From positions 1 through 48,750 of the forward strand of contig JAUXPJ010000003.1 in NCBI GenBank assembly GCA_030683815.1: 48,750 nucleotides of DNA. Direction: 5' to 3'. A model generated the notes under the pieces. That model did no database searches, was not told where the DNA came from, and saw only the letters and a program-made list of their open reading frames with translations. Each line of letters begins with the position of its first letter. The stretch's first letter is position 1. The translations under genes were made by a program, and so were the position numbers. Of the stretch, positions 23,497 through 33,821 are shown piece by piece. Origin of the DNA: Flavobacteriaceae bacterium. Lineage in GTDB: Bacteria > Bacteroidota > Bacteroidia > Flavobacteriales > Flavobacteriaceae.

Positions 23497-25551
23497 TTAT
23501 TGGAAATCTGCTGAAGTCACTCCTTGATTAACTTTAATTTCTTTAACAATTAAATCAATTAGTTGGGGTCCGACTGACATTTTTAAGGTATGAGGGAATT
23601 TAATTCCGCCTACTTCTTTATAATCAGCATACTTAATAGTTTGAGTCATTTCTTGCCCGTTTGGCAACTTTTGAGTAGTTGACTCACTTATTTTTAAACC
23701 ATTTTTAACATCGTAATGAACGGTGGTTTCTTCGCCGATTTTAACAACATAAGCATCATTACCATCAATGGGTTCAATTTTTAAAAGCTGCGCTTTTTTC
23801 AGATATCCATTTTCATAAAAAGGAAGCGAGGTTTCTTTAACTTTAATTAATTCATCGCCTTGAATAGGCGTTTTTTGTCCCATTTGCATTACAAATCCTT
23901 TTTCTCCATCAAATGTAGTTTGAGACATAACATTGCCCATCATTGACATCGACATTGAAAATTTATTTGGAATCATTTGTTTTGTAATCATTTGCAATGA
24001 CATTCCTTGAACAGTTGCTTCGGAAGTTGTAACAACACTTTTAACTGTATTTGTTTTGTCTTTTCCTCCAATGGCTTTAAAGTAATTATCAATCACAGTA
24101 TCAATTGTTACTCCAGCCGGAATTGGTTTTGAAAGTTCGGGTTTTGCAGTTGGATTGCCGTAGGTGTCAAAATAATTAATTTTAAAACTCCCTTTTTCTA
24201 AATTTGGTATCACATCAATTGCTTTTCCGGCAATAACAATCCGAGCATTATCAATATTAAAATATTTTTGAGATACCCGTTGAATATCTTCAATAGTAAC
24301 CGCATTTATTTTTTCAAGATAGGTTTCGTAGAAATTTTCGGGCAAATTATTTACTTTGATATTTAGTGCATATCGTGCAATGGTAGATGGCTGTTCTAGC
24401 GCTAAGACAAATTTACCCATATATCCGGCTTTCACATTTTTCAATGCTTCTTCAGTAACGTTTTCTGTTCGAATTCTTTTAATTTCTTTTGTCATTTCAA
24501 CAACAGTACTGTCGGTCACCATATTTCTGACACTGGTTGAAGCTTTAAAAGATCCTATATATTTATCATCATTAACTCTAGATCTGGCACCATAAGTATA
24601 ACCGCGCGCTTCTCTTAAATTCATGTTTAAATAACTGTTGAAATCGCCTCCCAAAATCTGATTGGCCACCAAAACTGCGTGATAATCCGGGTCGCTCATT
24701 TTTAATTGAACGGCATTCACAACAGCAACTTCTGACTGTACCGCATTGGGCATATTGATAAAATTGATTTCTGTTTTAGCCACATTGGCAACTTCGGGTA
24801 AATTAGCAGGAGCAATCGTTCCTTTTTTCCAACCGTTAAAATATTTGGTTACCAGTTTTTTAACCTCTTTAAAATCAACATCGCCAACAATTACCAAATA
24901 AGCATTGTTTGGTTTGAAATTGGTATTATAAAAATTTGTAACATCATCTAAACTTACTTTATTAGCAGTTTCTTGAGAAACAAATTCACCATAAGCATGA
25001 TTTTTTCCATACAATACAACATTCTGCACTCTGCTTGCGATTGCCGCTACACTTTTTTCGCTAGACTTAATGTTGTCTAATAATTTATTGCGCTCTTTAT
25101 CAAATTCTTCTTGTGTAAATACAGGATTTAAAGCGGCGTCAGCCATCAATTCTAAGACTCTTGGAAAGTATCTTGAAAGCGAATTTAATCCTGCTCCTTG
25201 ACTTGAAAAGAAAATTCGAGCACCTAGAAAATCTACTTCTTCATTAAAAGCATCTTTTGTCATTTTTTTAGAACCGGATCCAAGCAAACTTCCGGTTAAA
25301 CTGGTAAGACCTGCTTTTTCTCCTTCAAAAATAGGAGGATTATCTATAGTTAATGAAGCCGAAACTCTAGGTAATTTATGATTTTCTACGACCAAAACTT
25401 TTAAACCATTTTTTAATTCAAAAGTTTTTGGTTTTCCTAAGTTTATTTTTGGGGCAGGGCCTGATTTTGGTTGCTGACTTCTGTCTATTTGTGCTGTTAC
25501 TGAAATGGATAACAGGAATAGAAATATAATTGAGAAAATTTTCGTTTTCAT
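23497..25551 (-). CDS. M16-family protein lacking the catalytic HxxEH motif
   Basis: The 684-residue protein has a signal peptide (MKTKIFSIIFLFLLSISVTAQ) and two M16 repeats (FELKNGLKVLVVENHKLPRV at about 43). Where an active M16 enzyme has HxxEH it reads GLTSLTGSLLGSG, so the zinc site is absent. The last 200 residues form an extra beta-rich domain (VIDNYFKAIGGKDKTNTVKS) typical of outer-membrane-associated lipid-binding folds. It is the non-catalytic partner of the active M16 protein encoded 26 bp upstream, and the pair probably forms a periplasmic peptidase heterodimer. Confidence 0.88.
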   Translation of the reverse strand: MKTKIFSIIFLFLLSISVTAQIDRSQQPKSGPAPKINLGKPKTFELKNGLKVLVVENHKLPRVSASLTIDNPPIFEGEKAGLTSLTGSLLGSGSKKMTKDAFNEEVDFLGARIFFSSQGAGLNSLSRYFPRVLELMADAALNPVFTQEEFDKERNKLLDNIKSSEKSVAAIASRVQNVVLYGKNHAYGEFVSQETANKVSLDDVTNFYNTNFKPNNAYLVIVGDVDFKEVKKLVTKYFNGWKKGTIAPANLPEVANVAKTEINFINMPNAVQSEVAVVNAVQLKMSDPDYHAVLVANQILGGDFNSYLNMNLREARGYTYGARSRVNDDKYIGSFKASTSVRNMVTDSTVVEMTKEIKRIRTENVTEEALKNVKAGYMGKFVLALEQPSTIARYALNIKVNNLPENFYETYLEKINAVTIEDIQRVSQKYFNIDNARIVIAGKAIDVIPNLEKGSFKINYFDTYGNPTAKPELSKPIPAGVTIDTVIDNYFKAIGGKDKTNTVKSVVTTSEATVQGMSLQMITKQMIPNKFSMSMSMMGNVMSQTTFDGEKGFVMQMGQKTPIQGDELIKVKETSLPFYENGYLKKAQLLKIEPIDGNDAYVVKIGEETTVHYDVKNGLKISESTTQKLPNGQEMTQTIKYADYKEVGGIKFPHTLKMSVGPQLIDLIVKEIKVNQGVTSADFQ

Positions 25552-25577
25552 TGATGATGTTTTTTATATGGATTGAT

Positions 25578-26888
25578 TTATTTTTTTGGCAAGTAGTCTA
25601 AAACCAATCGTTGGTTTGGGTTTAAATACTTGTTTGCAATATCTTTAATTTCTTCTCTGGAGATAGAATTATAGATTTCAAATTCACTGTTGATAAGATT
25701 GATATCTTTATAAAGCATATAATTATTTGCTAAAGAGTTAGCAATACCTTCTACACTTGAATTTGAATTAACAAATCGGTTTTCAAATTTATTGCGGAGT
25801 TTTTGCAGTTCTTTTTCTGAAATTAATTCTGATTGAATCTTAACAATTTCTTCATCTATTTCTGAAACTAAATCAGTTAAGGTGTTTTCGCCTAAAGGAA
25901 GTGCTAAAACGATATAAGCCCCATAATCTTCTAAAGAATAATTAAATGCTGCAATTTGCAATGCTTTTTTCTTTTCATCAACCAATTTTTTATACAATCT
26001 TGAGCTTTTTCCATCACTTAGTATAGAAGAAATCATATCTAAAACTCTAGCGTCTCTTGTGGTCATTGCCGGAGTTCTATATACCGTAAATACTGCCGGA
26101 ATTTGAATATTTGGATCGTAAAATGTGGTTTTTATTTCTTCGTTTATAGGATTTTCTTCCGTTTTAGATCTAACAATCGGTTCCCCTTTAGGAATTGGGC
26201 CAAAATATTCTTCTATCATTTTTTTGGTTTTAGGGATATCAAGATCTCCGGCAACTACCAATACAGCATTGTTGGGGATATAGAATTTTTTATTAAATGC
26301 CTGAAATTCTTCTAAAGTGGCGGCATCCAAATGATCCAAAGAACCAATTGTGGTCCATTTATAGGGATGATTTTTAAACAAGTGTTTAAAAACCTCCCCA
26401 GTCCATTGACCGTAAGGAGAATTATCAACTCTTAATCTTTTTTCTTCTTTTACTACTTCGTTTTGAGTATCTACACCAATTTGATTGATAACGGGATGCA
26501 ATAAACGCTCAGATTCCATCCATAATCCCAATTCCAAACTGTTAGAAGGAAAAACTTCATAATAATAAGTTCTGTCTTGTGTGGTGTTGGCATTATTAGT
26601 CCCGCCGTTAGCGGTTACTATTTTAAACCATTCGCCGCGGGGGATATTTTGAGTCCCTTCAAACAAAAGATGTTCAAAAAAGTGAGCAAAACCGGTTCTT
26701 TCCGGGTTTTCATCTTTTGCTCCAACATGGTACATCACCGATACGGTTACCACGGGCGCCGTATTGTCTTGATGTAAAACAACGTGCATGCCGTTGTCTA
26801 AATCGTATTCTTGATAGGTTACTTTTTGTGCTTCAACATTTGTTATTGCCAAAAACAATAGAAATGCAGCAATGATTACTTTTTTCAT
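25578..26888 (-). CDS. M16-family zinc metallopeptidase, active subunit
   Basis: The 436-residue protein has a signal peptide (residues 1-20, ending NVEAQ), the inverted zinc motif HFFEH (H69, E72, H73) and the distal glutamate near E148 (NEVVKEEKR). A second M16 repeat follows from about 230. It is an exported peptidase of the pitrilysin/PqqL type that degrades short or unfolded peptides. It is the first gene of a two-gene unit with the inactive homologue. Both have signal peptides, so the complex acts in the periplasm. Confidence 0.92.
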   Translation of the reverse strand: MKKVIIAAFLLFLAITNVEAQKVTYQEYDLDNGMHVVLHQDNTAPVVTVSVMYHVGAKDENPERTGFAHFFEHLLFEGTQNIPRGEWFKIVTANGGTNNANTTQDRTYYYEVFPSNSLELGLWMESERLLHPVINQIGVDTQNEVVKEEKRLRVDNSPYGQWTGEVFKHLFKNHPYKWTTIGSLDHLDAATLEEFQAFNKKFYIPNNAVLVVAGDLDIPKTKKMIEEYFGPIPKGEPIVRSKTEENPINEEIKTTFYDPNIQIPAVFTVYRTPAMTTRDARVLDMISSILSDGKSSRLYKKLVDEKKKALQIAAFNYSLEDYGAYIVLALPLGENTLTDLVSEIDEEIVKIQSELISEKELQKLRNKFENRFVNSNSSVEGIANSLANNYMLYKDINLINSEFEIYNSISREEIKDIANKYLNPNQRLVLDYLPKK

Positions 26889-27094
26889 CTGTTTATATTT
26901 ATTTATTTTTTAATGGTTAGATGGAACGCCATAATAATCATTCCCCAGTGTGTTTAATGTTTAGACAGTGGCGTTTCATAAATGTTTTTTTAAAATTAAG
27001 AATGATTAATGATTGTTATCAAAAATAAACAATTATCCTTAGCAAAATTAGCCATCGTTTAAATTAATATGAAATTAACATTTAACCCAAGTGT

Positions 27095-27125
27095 TTTGGT
27101 ATTTGATGAAATTGTCTTATATTTG
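27095..27125 (+). promoter_or_regulatory. rplU-rpmA promoter
   Basis: TTTG (27095-27098), 19 bases and TATATTTG (27118-27125) match the Bacteroidota -33/-7 consensus exactly. The rplU ATG is 32 bases further on. The 200 bp before it, back to the M16 gene, hold nothing else I can support. Confidence 0.75.
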
Positions 27126-27157
27126 CACTCATTTTTAAATAAATACAACATAAACAT

Positions 27158-27610
27158 ATGTACGCAATTGTAGAGATAGCAGGGCAACAGTTTAAAGTTA
27201 CCAAAGACCAAAAAGTTTACGTACATCGTTTGCAAGCAGAAGCAGGATCAAAAATTTCTTTTGACAAAGTGCTTTTGATTGATGATAACGGTGCAGTAAC
27301 TATTGGCGCCCCGGCTATAGAAGGTGCTGAAATTTCAGCCAAAATCTTAGAACACCTTAAGGGTGACAAAGTAATCGTTTTTAAGAAAAAACGAAGAAAA
27401 GGTTATAAAGTTAAAAACGGACATCGTCAGTATTTAACTGAAATCCAAATTGAAGGAATTGTTGCTAATGGAAGCGAAAAAAAAGAAGTAGTTTCAACAA
27501 AAAAAGCGGCTCCTAAAAAAACGGAAGAAGTAGTAGAGGTTGAAAAAGTGGTAAAAAAACCTGCTGCCAAGAAAGCTGCTGCTAAAAAAACTAAAGAAGA
27601 AACCAAATAA
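27158..27610 (+). CDS. rplU: 50S ribosomal protein L21
   Basis: The 150-residue protein begins with the bL21 sequence MYAIVEIAGQQFKVTKDQKV and carries the conserved KKKRRKGYKVKNGHRQ loop. It then has a 45-residue Lys/Ala-rich tail (about 105-150) absent from the E. coli protein; such tails are common in Bacteroidota and probably contact rRNA. It is followed by rpmA as in most bacteria. Confidence 0.97.
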   Translation: MYAIVEIAGQQFKVTKDQKVYVHRLQAEAGSKISFDKVLLIDDNGAVTIGAPAIEGAEISAKILEHLKGDKVIVFKKKRRKGYKVKNGHRQYLTEIQIEGIVANGSEKKEVVSTKKAAPKKTEEVVEVEKVVKKPAAKKAAAKKTKEETK

Positions 27611-27635
27611 TTATTAACTGTAAAAATTTTAAGTC

Positions 27636-27896
27636 ATGGCTCATAAGAAAGGTGTCGGTAGTTCTAAGAACGGTAGAGAATCAGAATCGAAGCGATTGGG
27701 AGTGAAAATTTTTGGTGGTCAAGCAGCTATTGCCGGTAACATTATAGTTCGTCAACGCGGTACAACTCATCATTCAGGTGAAAATGTATACATGGGGAAA
27801 GACCATACATTACACGCTAAAGTTGATGGACTTGTTAAATTCCAAAAGAAAGTGAATAACAGATCGTATGTTTCAGTTGAACCATTCGAATCATAA
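27636..27896 (+). CDS. rpmA: 50S ribosomal protein L27
   Basis: The 86-residue protein matches bL27 ([20 protein letters not shown], then [20 protein letters not shown]). Its N terminus reaches the peptidyl-transferase centre. It lacks the cleavable N-terminal extension found in Firmicutes. It is co-transcribed with rplU and followed by a strong terminator. Confidence 0.97.
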   Translation: MAHKKGVGSSKNGRESESKRLGVKIFGGQAAIAGNIIVRQRGTTHHSGENVYMGKDHTLHAKVDGLVKFQKKVNNRSYVSVEPFES

Positions 27897-27920
27897 GAAA
27901 TAGGTTAAAATATATTATTG

Positions 27921-27948
27921 AAACTCTCAAACTTTTGTTTGGGAGTTT
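27921..27948 (+). terminator. rpmA terminator
   Basis: AAACTCTCAAAC (27921-27932) pairs with GTTTGGGAGTTT (27937-27948) with one mismatch and a TTTT loop, followed by a run of T to 27954. Confidence 0.9.
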
Positions 27949-27970
27949 TTTTTTAAAATCAGTACATTTG
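27938..27970 (+). promoter_or_regulatory. waaA promoter, possibly giving a leaderless mRNA
   Basis: TTTG (27938-27941) lies in the terminator stem; 21 bases later is TACATTTG (27963-27970). The waaA ATG is at 27976, about where transcription should start. Confidence 0.55.
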
Positions 27971-27975
27971 GTCTT

Positions 27976-29217
27976 ATGTCTATACTTTATAATTTATTTA
28001 TTAATTGCGTTTCGGTTTTATTAAAACTGATAGCTCCATTTCATCCTAAATTAAAATTGTCTGTAAACGGACACCGGCAAACTTCGACTATTTTAAAGGA
28101 GAAAATAAAACCGCAAGACCGAGTAATCTGGTTTCATTGTGCTTCATTAGGAGAATTTGAACAAGGAAGACCTGTAATTGAAAAAGCCAAACAATTATAT
28201 CCTGCTCATAAAATTGTAATTTCTTTTTTTTCTCCTTCGGGATATGAAATCAGAAAAAATTATGAGTTAGCCGATGCCGTTGTTTATTTGCCGTTTGATA
28301 CGAATAAAAAAGTTCAAGAATTTATTGAATTGATGCATCCTGAAATAGCTGTTTTTGTAAAATATGAATTTTGGCCCAACCTATTAAATCAACTAAATAA
28401 AAAAAATATTCCCACCATTTTAATCTCCGGGATATTTAGAAAAAATCAACTCTTTTTTAAAATTTATGGAAGTTGGATGAGAAATAAATTATGCCTATTT
28501 TCTCATTTTTTTGTGCAGGATAAAAACTCAAAAGAACTCCTTAATTCTATCGGATTTGATAAGGTAACTTTAAGTGGAGATACGCGTTTTGACCGTGTTT
28601 TTGAAATAGTGAACCAAAATAATACGTTAGATTTCTTAGAGAATTTTAAAGATCATAAATATACATTAGTGGCCGGAAGCACTTGGCCGGATGACGAGAA
28701 ATTATTGGTAGACTATATTAATAATCAATCAACCCTTGATGAAAAATTTATAATTGCACCTCATCATATAAACGCTACAGCCATTCAAAAACTGCAAAAA
28801 GACATTCTTACTAAAAGCGTTTTATTTTCTAATTATCAGCAAAATGAATTAAAAAATGCACAGGTTTTTATAGTGGATACTATCGGTATTTTGACCAAAG
28901 TGTATAGTTATGCAGATGTTGCTTATGTTGGAGGAGGATTTACAAACGGTATTCACAACATTTTAGAACCGGCCACTTTTGGAGTTCCGATTGTTATCGG
29001 TCCAAAACATCAAAAATTTAAAGAAGCAATAGATTTATTAAATCTAAATGGCTGTTTGGCAGTGTGTAATAAAAATGAATTTGATAAAACTTTTTTAGAG
29101 TTGCGCAATTCTAAGATCAGAAAAGAAATGGGACAAAAAGCATCAAATTACATCAAATCAAATATCGGTGCTACTGATTTGATTATTGGATATATGATAA
29201 ATGTCATAAAAAATTGA
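27976..29217 (+). CDS. waaA: 3-deoxy-D-manno-octulosonic acid (Kdo) transferase
   Basis: The 413-residue protein has the N-terminal membrane anchor (LFINCVSVLLKLIAPFHPKL), the HCASLGEFEQGRPVIE acceptor-side motif with the catalytic glutamate, and a GT-B donor domain (VAGSTWPDDEKLL, then DVAYVGGGFTNGIHNILEPATFGVPIVIGP). WaaA/KdtA adds Kdo to lipid IVA at the inner membrane during LPS assembly. Length and motifs are normal. The start is well supported because the anchor follows it at once. Confidence 0.95.
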   Translation: MSILYNLFINCVSVLLKLIAPFHPKLKLSVNGHRQTSTILKEKIKPQDRVIWFHCASLGEFEQGRPVIEKAKQLYPAHKIVISFFSPSGYEIRKNYELADAVVYLPFDTNKKVQEFIELMHPEIAVFVKYEFWPNLLNQLNKKNIPTILISGIFRKNQLFFKIYGSWMRNKLCLFSHFFVQDKNSKELLNSIGFDKVTLSGDTRFDRVFEIVNQNNTLDFLENFKDHKYTLVAGSTWPDDEKLLVDYINNQSTLDEKFIIAPHHINATAIQKLQKDILTKSVLFSNYQQNELKNAQVFIVDTIGILTKVYSYADVAYVGGGFTNGIHNILEPATFGVPIVIGPKHQKFKEAIDLLNLNGCLAVCNKNEFDKTFLELRNSKIRKEMGQKASNYIKSNIGATDLIIGYMINVIKN

Positions 29218-29258
29218 CAGTTTTATGGTAACTTTGTTTAAACTATAATATAAATTTC

Positions 29259-29891
29259 ATGAGAGCAAAATTGGATGATTATTTTTCAGTTGTTTTTGAA
29301 CCGGAGTTAATTGAAGAAATATTAAGAGTCGGAACATTAAAACAAATTAAAGCAGGGGAGTTAATGATTGATGTGGGTGATGAACTTACTCATGTCCCTT
29401 TATTAATAAACGGAGCCATAAAAATAATTAGAGAAGATAAAAATGGAGATGAAATAGTTTTGTATTATCTAGAACGTGGAGATACTTGCGCCATTTCTTT
29501 TGCGAATTGTGTACATACCAGAAAAAGTATTTTTAGAGGAATTGCAGAAAAAGATTCTGAAGGCGTTTTTATTCCGGTTCATATTGTAGAAGAGTGGCTG
29601 GTAAAATACAAATCTTGGCGCCATTTTATTATTGACAGTTATCATCTAAGATTATTAGAAATGGTAGAAGCCATTGAGAGTTTGGCCTTTATGCAAATGG
29701 ATGACCGCTTATTTAAATACCTCACCGATAAAGCAAAAATTATGCGCTCTACTACTCTAAATACAACGCATCAAGAATTAGCAGATGATTTAAATACCTC
29801 CAGAGTTGTTATTTCGAGATTGCTAAAACAACTCGAAAGGAGCAAAAAAATTGAACTACACAGGAATAGAATTGAAGTAATAGATTTTTAA
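29259..29891 (+). CDS. Crp/Fnr-family transcriptional regulator
   Basis: The 210-residue protein has a cNMP-binding beta-roll (IKAGELMIDVGDELTHVPLL, then GDEIVLYYLERGDTCAISFA) and a Crp-type winged helix (LNTTHQELADDLNTSRVVIS). It is a full-length Crp/Fnr protein without the Fnr cysteine cluster. The DNA-binding residues are intact. TAACTTTG at 29228-29235 is a likely promoter -7 element. The targets are unknown. Confidence 0.9.
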   Translation: MRAKLDDYFSVVFEPELIEEILRVGTLKQIKAGELMIDVGDELTHVPLLINGAIKIIREDKNGDEIVLYYLERGDTCAISFANCVHTRKSIFRGIAEKDSEGVFIPVHIVEEWLVKYKSWRHFIIDSYHLRLLEMVEAIESLAFMQMDDRLFKYLTDKAKIMRSTTLNTTHQELADDLNTSRVVISRLLKQLERSKKIELHRNRIEVIDF

Positions 29892-29899
29892 AATATTAG

Positions 29900-29923
29900 T
29901 CCTGCTATCTGGCAGGATTTTTT
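29900..29923 (+). terminator. terminator after the Crp-like gene
   Basis: TCCTGC (29900-29905) pairs with GCAGGA (29912-29917), followed by six T. It separates the regulator from queG. Confidence 0.75.
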
Positions 29924-29936
29924 AATTTTATCCTCT

Positions 29937-30863
29937 ATGTATAATCGCTTTAAATATTCTCAACTTATAAAAGATGAAGCCAAGAGACTTGGTTTCGAAA
30001 GTTGTGGTATTTCAAAAGCGCAGTTTTTGGAAGAAGAAGCTGAGAATTTAGAAACATGGCTAAAAAAGGGTTTTCAAGGAGAAATGGGCTATTTGGAAAA
30101 TCATTTTGACAAACGATTGGATCCTCGTCTTTTGGTTGATGATGCCAAATCTGTCATCTCACTTTCCTTTAATTATTATCCGAAAAAGCAACAAAATCCG
30201 AATACCTACAAAATTGCAAAATATGCTTACGGAAATGATTATCACGATGTGTTAAAAAGTAAATTAAAAGAGTTATTAAATTTTATTTCAACAACAATAG
30301 GAGAAGTGAACGGAAGAGCATTTGTAGATTCTGCACCCGTAATGGAAAGAACTTGGGCACAACAAAGCGGGTTGGGTTGGATAGGAAAAAACACCTTATT
30401 ACTTCAGAAAAAAAGAGGTTCATTTCATTTTTTAGCAGAATTAATTATCGATTTAGATTTAGCTCATGACGCACCTTTCACTAATAATTTTTGCGGAAAT
30501 TGCACCAAATGTATCGATGCCTGCCCAACAAATGCTATTTCAGAAAAAGGATACCTAAAAGCCAATCAATGTATATCCTATTTAACTATTGAACTCAAAA
30601 ATGAAATTCCGAATGAATTTAAATTTAAACTGGATGATTGGATTTTTGGATGTGATATTTGTCAAGATGTATGTCCATGGAATTCATTTTCAGCGTTTCA
30701 TCAAGAAAAAGAATTGTTTTCTGACAATAATATATTAAAGTTCACTAAAAAAGATTGGGAAGATATTTCTGAAGATGTTTTTCTGAAGATATTTAAAAAA
30801 TCACCAATTAAAAGACCCAAATATTCTGGTATTATTCGCAATATTAGCTTCGTAAAATCATAG
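29937..30863 (+). CDS. queG: epoxyqueuosine reductase
   Basis: The 308-residue protein has the cobalamin-binding/catalytic region with D131 ([12 protein letters not shown]) and two 4Fe-4S clusters from C186, C189, C192 and C196 ([12 protein letters not shown]), and C212, C239, C242 and C246 ([11 protein letters not shown]). QueG reduces epoxyqueuosine to queuosine in tRNA, the last step of that modification. Start, length and all cysteines fit the family. It stands alone. Confidence 0.95.
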   Translation: MYNRFKYSQLIKDEAKRLGFESCGISKAQFLEEEAENLETWLKKGFQGEMGYLENHFDKRLDPRLLVDDAKSVISLSFNYYPKKQQNPNTYKIAKYAYGNDYHDVLKSKLKELLNFISTTIGEVNGRAFVDSAPVMERTWAQQSGLGWIGKNTLLLQKKRGSFHFLAELIIDLDLAHDAPFTNNFCGNCTKCIDACPTNAISEKGYLKANQCISYLTIELKNEIPNEFKFKLDDWIFGCDICQDVCPWNSFSAFHQEKELFSDNNILKFTKKDWEDISEDVFLKIFKKSPIKRPKYSGIIRNISFVKS

Positions 30864-30925
30864 ATTTTAAGATAGTTTTAAGATTTTATCATTTATCTTT
30901 GTTGTATCAATAATAAGATAAAATC

Positions 30926-33226
30926 ATGAGTGATAGCAAAATTTATAAAGATGCGTTACAATATCACGCTGAGCCAAAACCTGGAAAAATTCAGGTATTG
31001 CCTACAAAAAGATATGCCACACAAAGAGATCTAGCATTAGCATACTCACCAGGAGTAGCCGCACCTTGTTTAGAAATCGAAAAAAATCCGGAAGATGCCT
31101 ATAAATACACCTCTAAAGGAAATCTAGTTGCAGTAATTTCTAACGGAACAGCCGTTTTAGGTTTAGGCGATATAGGTGCTTTAGCAGGGAAACCTGTTAT
31201 GGAAGGAAAAGGATTGTTATTTAAAATATTTGCAGATATTGATGTGTTTGATATTGAGGTTGACACGAAAGATATAGAAACTTTTATTCAAACTGTAAAA
31301 GCTATTTCTCCAACTTTTGGAGGGATCAATTTAGAGGATATCAAAGCTCCGGAAGCTTTCGAAATCGAAAGAAGATTAATAGAAGAGTTGGATATTCCTG
31401 TTATGCATGATGATCAACACGGAACCGCTATTATATCAGCAGCAGCTTTAAAGAATGCTATTGAAATAGCAGGAAAAGAAATAGATAAAGTAAAAGTAGT
31501 GGTAAACGGAGCGGGTTCTTCTGCCATTTCTTGTTCACGATTGTACATTAAACTGGGCGTTAATCCAGAAAATCTTGTGATGTTAGACAGTAAAGGTGTT
31601 ATCAGAAAAGATGCACCAAACTTATCATCAGAAAAAGCTGAATTTGCTACTTCACGTGATATAAACACATTAGAAGAAGCTATGAAAGGAGCTGATGTAT
31701 TTGTTGGTTTATCAAAAGGAAATGTTGTTTCTACAGAGATGGTTAAATCGATGAGTGATAATCCAATCGTTTTTGCAATGGCAAATCCAGACCCGGAAAT
31801 TGCCTATGATTTAGCTATACAATCTCGTAAAGATATTATTATGGCGACTGGCCGTTCGGACCATCCTAACCAAGTTAATAATGTATTAGGATTCCCATTT
31901 ATTTTTAGAGGTGCTTTAGATGTTAGAGCAACAAAAATTAACGAGGAAATGAAAATGGCAGCTGTACATGCTTTGGCTGATTTAGCTAAACAGTTAGTTC
32001 CTGAGCAAGTAAATATAGCTTATAACGAAAAAAATCTACAGTTTGGACGTGAATATATCATTCCAAAACCGTTTGATGCCCGTTTAATCACTGAAATTCC
32101 TCCGGCAGTTGCAAAAGCAGCTATGGATTCTGGTGTTGCTCTAAAACCTATTACTGATTGGGATGCTTATCGTGAAGAATTAGCAGATCGTTTAGGTACA
32201 GGGAATAAATTAATGCGATTGCTAACCAATAGAGCCAAAACCGATCCTAAACGTGTAATTTTTGTCGAAGCAGATCAATTAAATGTTTTAAAAGCGGCTC
32301 AAATAGCTCATGAAGAAGGACTTGCAATTCCTATTTTATTAGGAAATAAAGAAATCATTATCGAATTAATGAATGAGATTAATTTGGAAGCAAGCTTCCC
32401 AATAATTGATCCTTTCAGCGATGAAGAAAAAGAGAAAAGAGAAAGTTTTGCACATAGTTATTGGTTAAAAAGACAACGAAGCGGAACTACGTTAATTGAT
32501 GCTCAAAAATTAATGCGTGAACGCAACTATTTTGCCGCAATGATGGTTAATGAAGATGAAGCCGACGCGTTAGTTACCGGTTATTCCAGAAGCTACCCAA
32601 CAGCGGCAAAACCAATGCTCGAATTAATCGGCAAAGATGCTGGCGTAGATAGAATTGCTGCAACCAACATCATGATGACCAAAAGGGGCCCCATTTTTAT
32701 GTCAGATACTGCATTAAATGTTAACCCAACAGCAAAAGAGTTGGCAAAAATTGCTCAAATGACTGCTCTTACTATGAAAATGTTTGGTTTAGAGCCAAAT
32801 ATTGCGATGTTATCATATTCAAATTATGGATCAGCAAAATTTGAAAGTTCTCAAAAAGTAGCTCAGGCAGTTTCATATTTACATAAAGTAATGCCGGGAC
32901 TTACAGTTGATGGTGAAATTCAAGTTGATTTTGCACTGAATCCGGTAATGCTTAAAAATAAATTTCCATTCTCTAGATTAGCAGATAAAAAAGTAAATGG
33001 ACTAATTTTTCCAAATCTAGATTCAGCTAATATTTCCTATAAAATTATTAAAGAACTAGAAGGGGTTGAATCAATTGGACCCATAGTTATGGGATTAAAA
33101 AAACCGGCACATATTATACAATTAGGAGCGACTGTTGACGAAATTGTAAGTGTTGTTTGTGTTGCAGTTGTTGATGCACAAGAAAAACAAAAAAACAAGG
33201 ATAATTTTCTTACATTTGGTTTTTAA
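30926..33226 (+). CDS. maeB: NADP-dependent malic enzyme (malic-phosphotransacetylase type)
   Basis: The 766-residue protein has an N-terminal malic enzyme ([32 protein letters not shown], the metal site [10 protein letters not shown] and the NADP fold [15 protein letters not shown]) and, from about residue 430, a phosphotransacetylase-like domain that is regulatory in MaeB proteins. It decarboxylates malate to pyruvate and yields NADPH. TATCTTTG at 30894-30901 is a likely promoter element. Confidence 0.96.
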   Translation: MSDSKIYKDALQYHAEPKPGKIQVLPTKRYATQRDLALAYSPGVAAPCLEIEKNPEDAYKYTSKGNLVAVISNGTAVLGLGDIGALAGKPVMEGKGLLFKIFADIDVFDIEVDTKDIETFIQTVKAISPTFGGINLEDIKAPEAFEIERRLIEELDIPVMHDDQHGTAIISAAALKNAIEIAGKEIDKVKVVVNGAGSSAISCSRLYIKLGVNPENLVMLDSKGVIRKDAPNLSSEKAEFATSRDINTLEEAMKGADVFVGLSKGNVVSTEMVKSMSDNPIVFAMANPDPEIAYDLAIQSRKDIIMATGRSDHPNQVNNVLGFPFIFRGALDVRATKINEEMKMAAVHALADLAKQLVPEQVNIAYNEKNLQFGREYIIPKPFDARLITEIPPAVAKAAMDSGVALKPITDWDAYREELADRLGTGNKLMRLLTNRAKTDPKRVIFVEADQLNVLKAAQIAHEEGLAIPILLGNKEIIIELMNEINLEASFPIIDPFSDEEKEKRESFAHSYWLKRQRSGTTLIDAQKLMRERNYFAAMMVNEDEADALVTGYSRSYPTAAKPMLELIGKDAGVDRIAATNIMMTKRGPIFMSDTALNVNPTAKELAKIAQMTALTMKMFGLEPNIAMLSYSNYGSAKFESSQKVAQAVSYLHKVMPGLTVDGEIQVDFALNPVMLKNKFPFSRLADKKVNGLIFPNLDSANISYKIIKELEGVESIGPIVMGLKKPAHIIQLGATVDEIVSVVCVAVVDAQEKQKNKDNFLTFGF

Positions 33227-33235
33227 TGAAATAAA

Positions 33236-33817
33236 ATGATTCATCATATCATTGGAAAACTTATAGAAAAAAATCCAACTTATGTGGTAATTGAATCAAA
33301 TGGCTTAGGCTATTTGATTCATATATCATTGAGTACCTACTCAAAAATTGGTAAAGAAGAAGTTTTAAAGCTGTACACTCATTTGTCTATTAAAGAAGAT
33401 GCTCATACTTTGTTCGGATTTTTTGATAAATCGGAAAGAGAAGTTTTTAGATTATTAATTTCTGTTTCCGGTGTAGGTCCTTCAACCGCAAGAACCATGT
33501 TGTCATCAATGACTGCAGAAGAAATTCAAAAAGCAATTATGACGGAAGATGTTGCAACAATTCAAAGAGCAAAAGGAATTGGCGGAAAAACAGCTCAAAG
33601 AGTTATCATCGATTTAAAAGATAAAATTGCCAAAACTTGTAATATGGATGAAATCTCATTGGTGTCAAACAATACAGTTAAAGAAGAAACGTTATCAGCA
33701 TTAGAAGTTTTAGGATTTGCCAGAAAACAATCGGAGAAAATAGTTGATAAATTTTTGCAAGAGAATCCAAATTTCAATGTAGAATCTTTATTAAAAATAG
33801 CACTTAAAAACCTGTAG
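33236..33817 (+). CDS. ruvA: Holliday junction DNA helicase subunit RuvA
   Basis: The 193-residue protein has the N-terminal OB fold (MIHHIIGKLIEKNPTYVVIE), the twin helix-hairpin-helix region (SVSGVGPSTARTMLSS, then AKGIGGKTAQRVIIDLKD) and the C-terminal RuvB-contact domain. It binds Holliday junctions and directs RuvB. It is 9 bp after maeB and 4 bp before sprA, an order typical of Flavobacteriia. Confidence 0.96.
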   Translation: MIHHIIGKLIEKNPTYVVIESNGLGYLIHISLSTYSKIGKEEVLKLYTHLSIKEDAHTLFGFFDKSEREVFRLLISVSGVGPSTARTMLSSMTAEEIQKAIMTEDVATIQRAKGIGGKTAQRVIIDLKDKIAKTCNMDEISLVSNNTVKEETLSALEVLGFARKQSEKIVDKFLQENPNFNVESLLKIALKNL

Positions 33818-33821
33818 CAAT

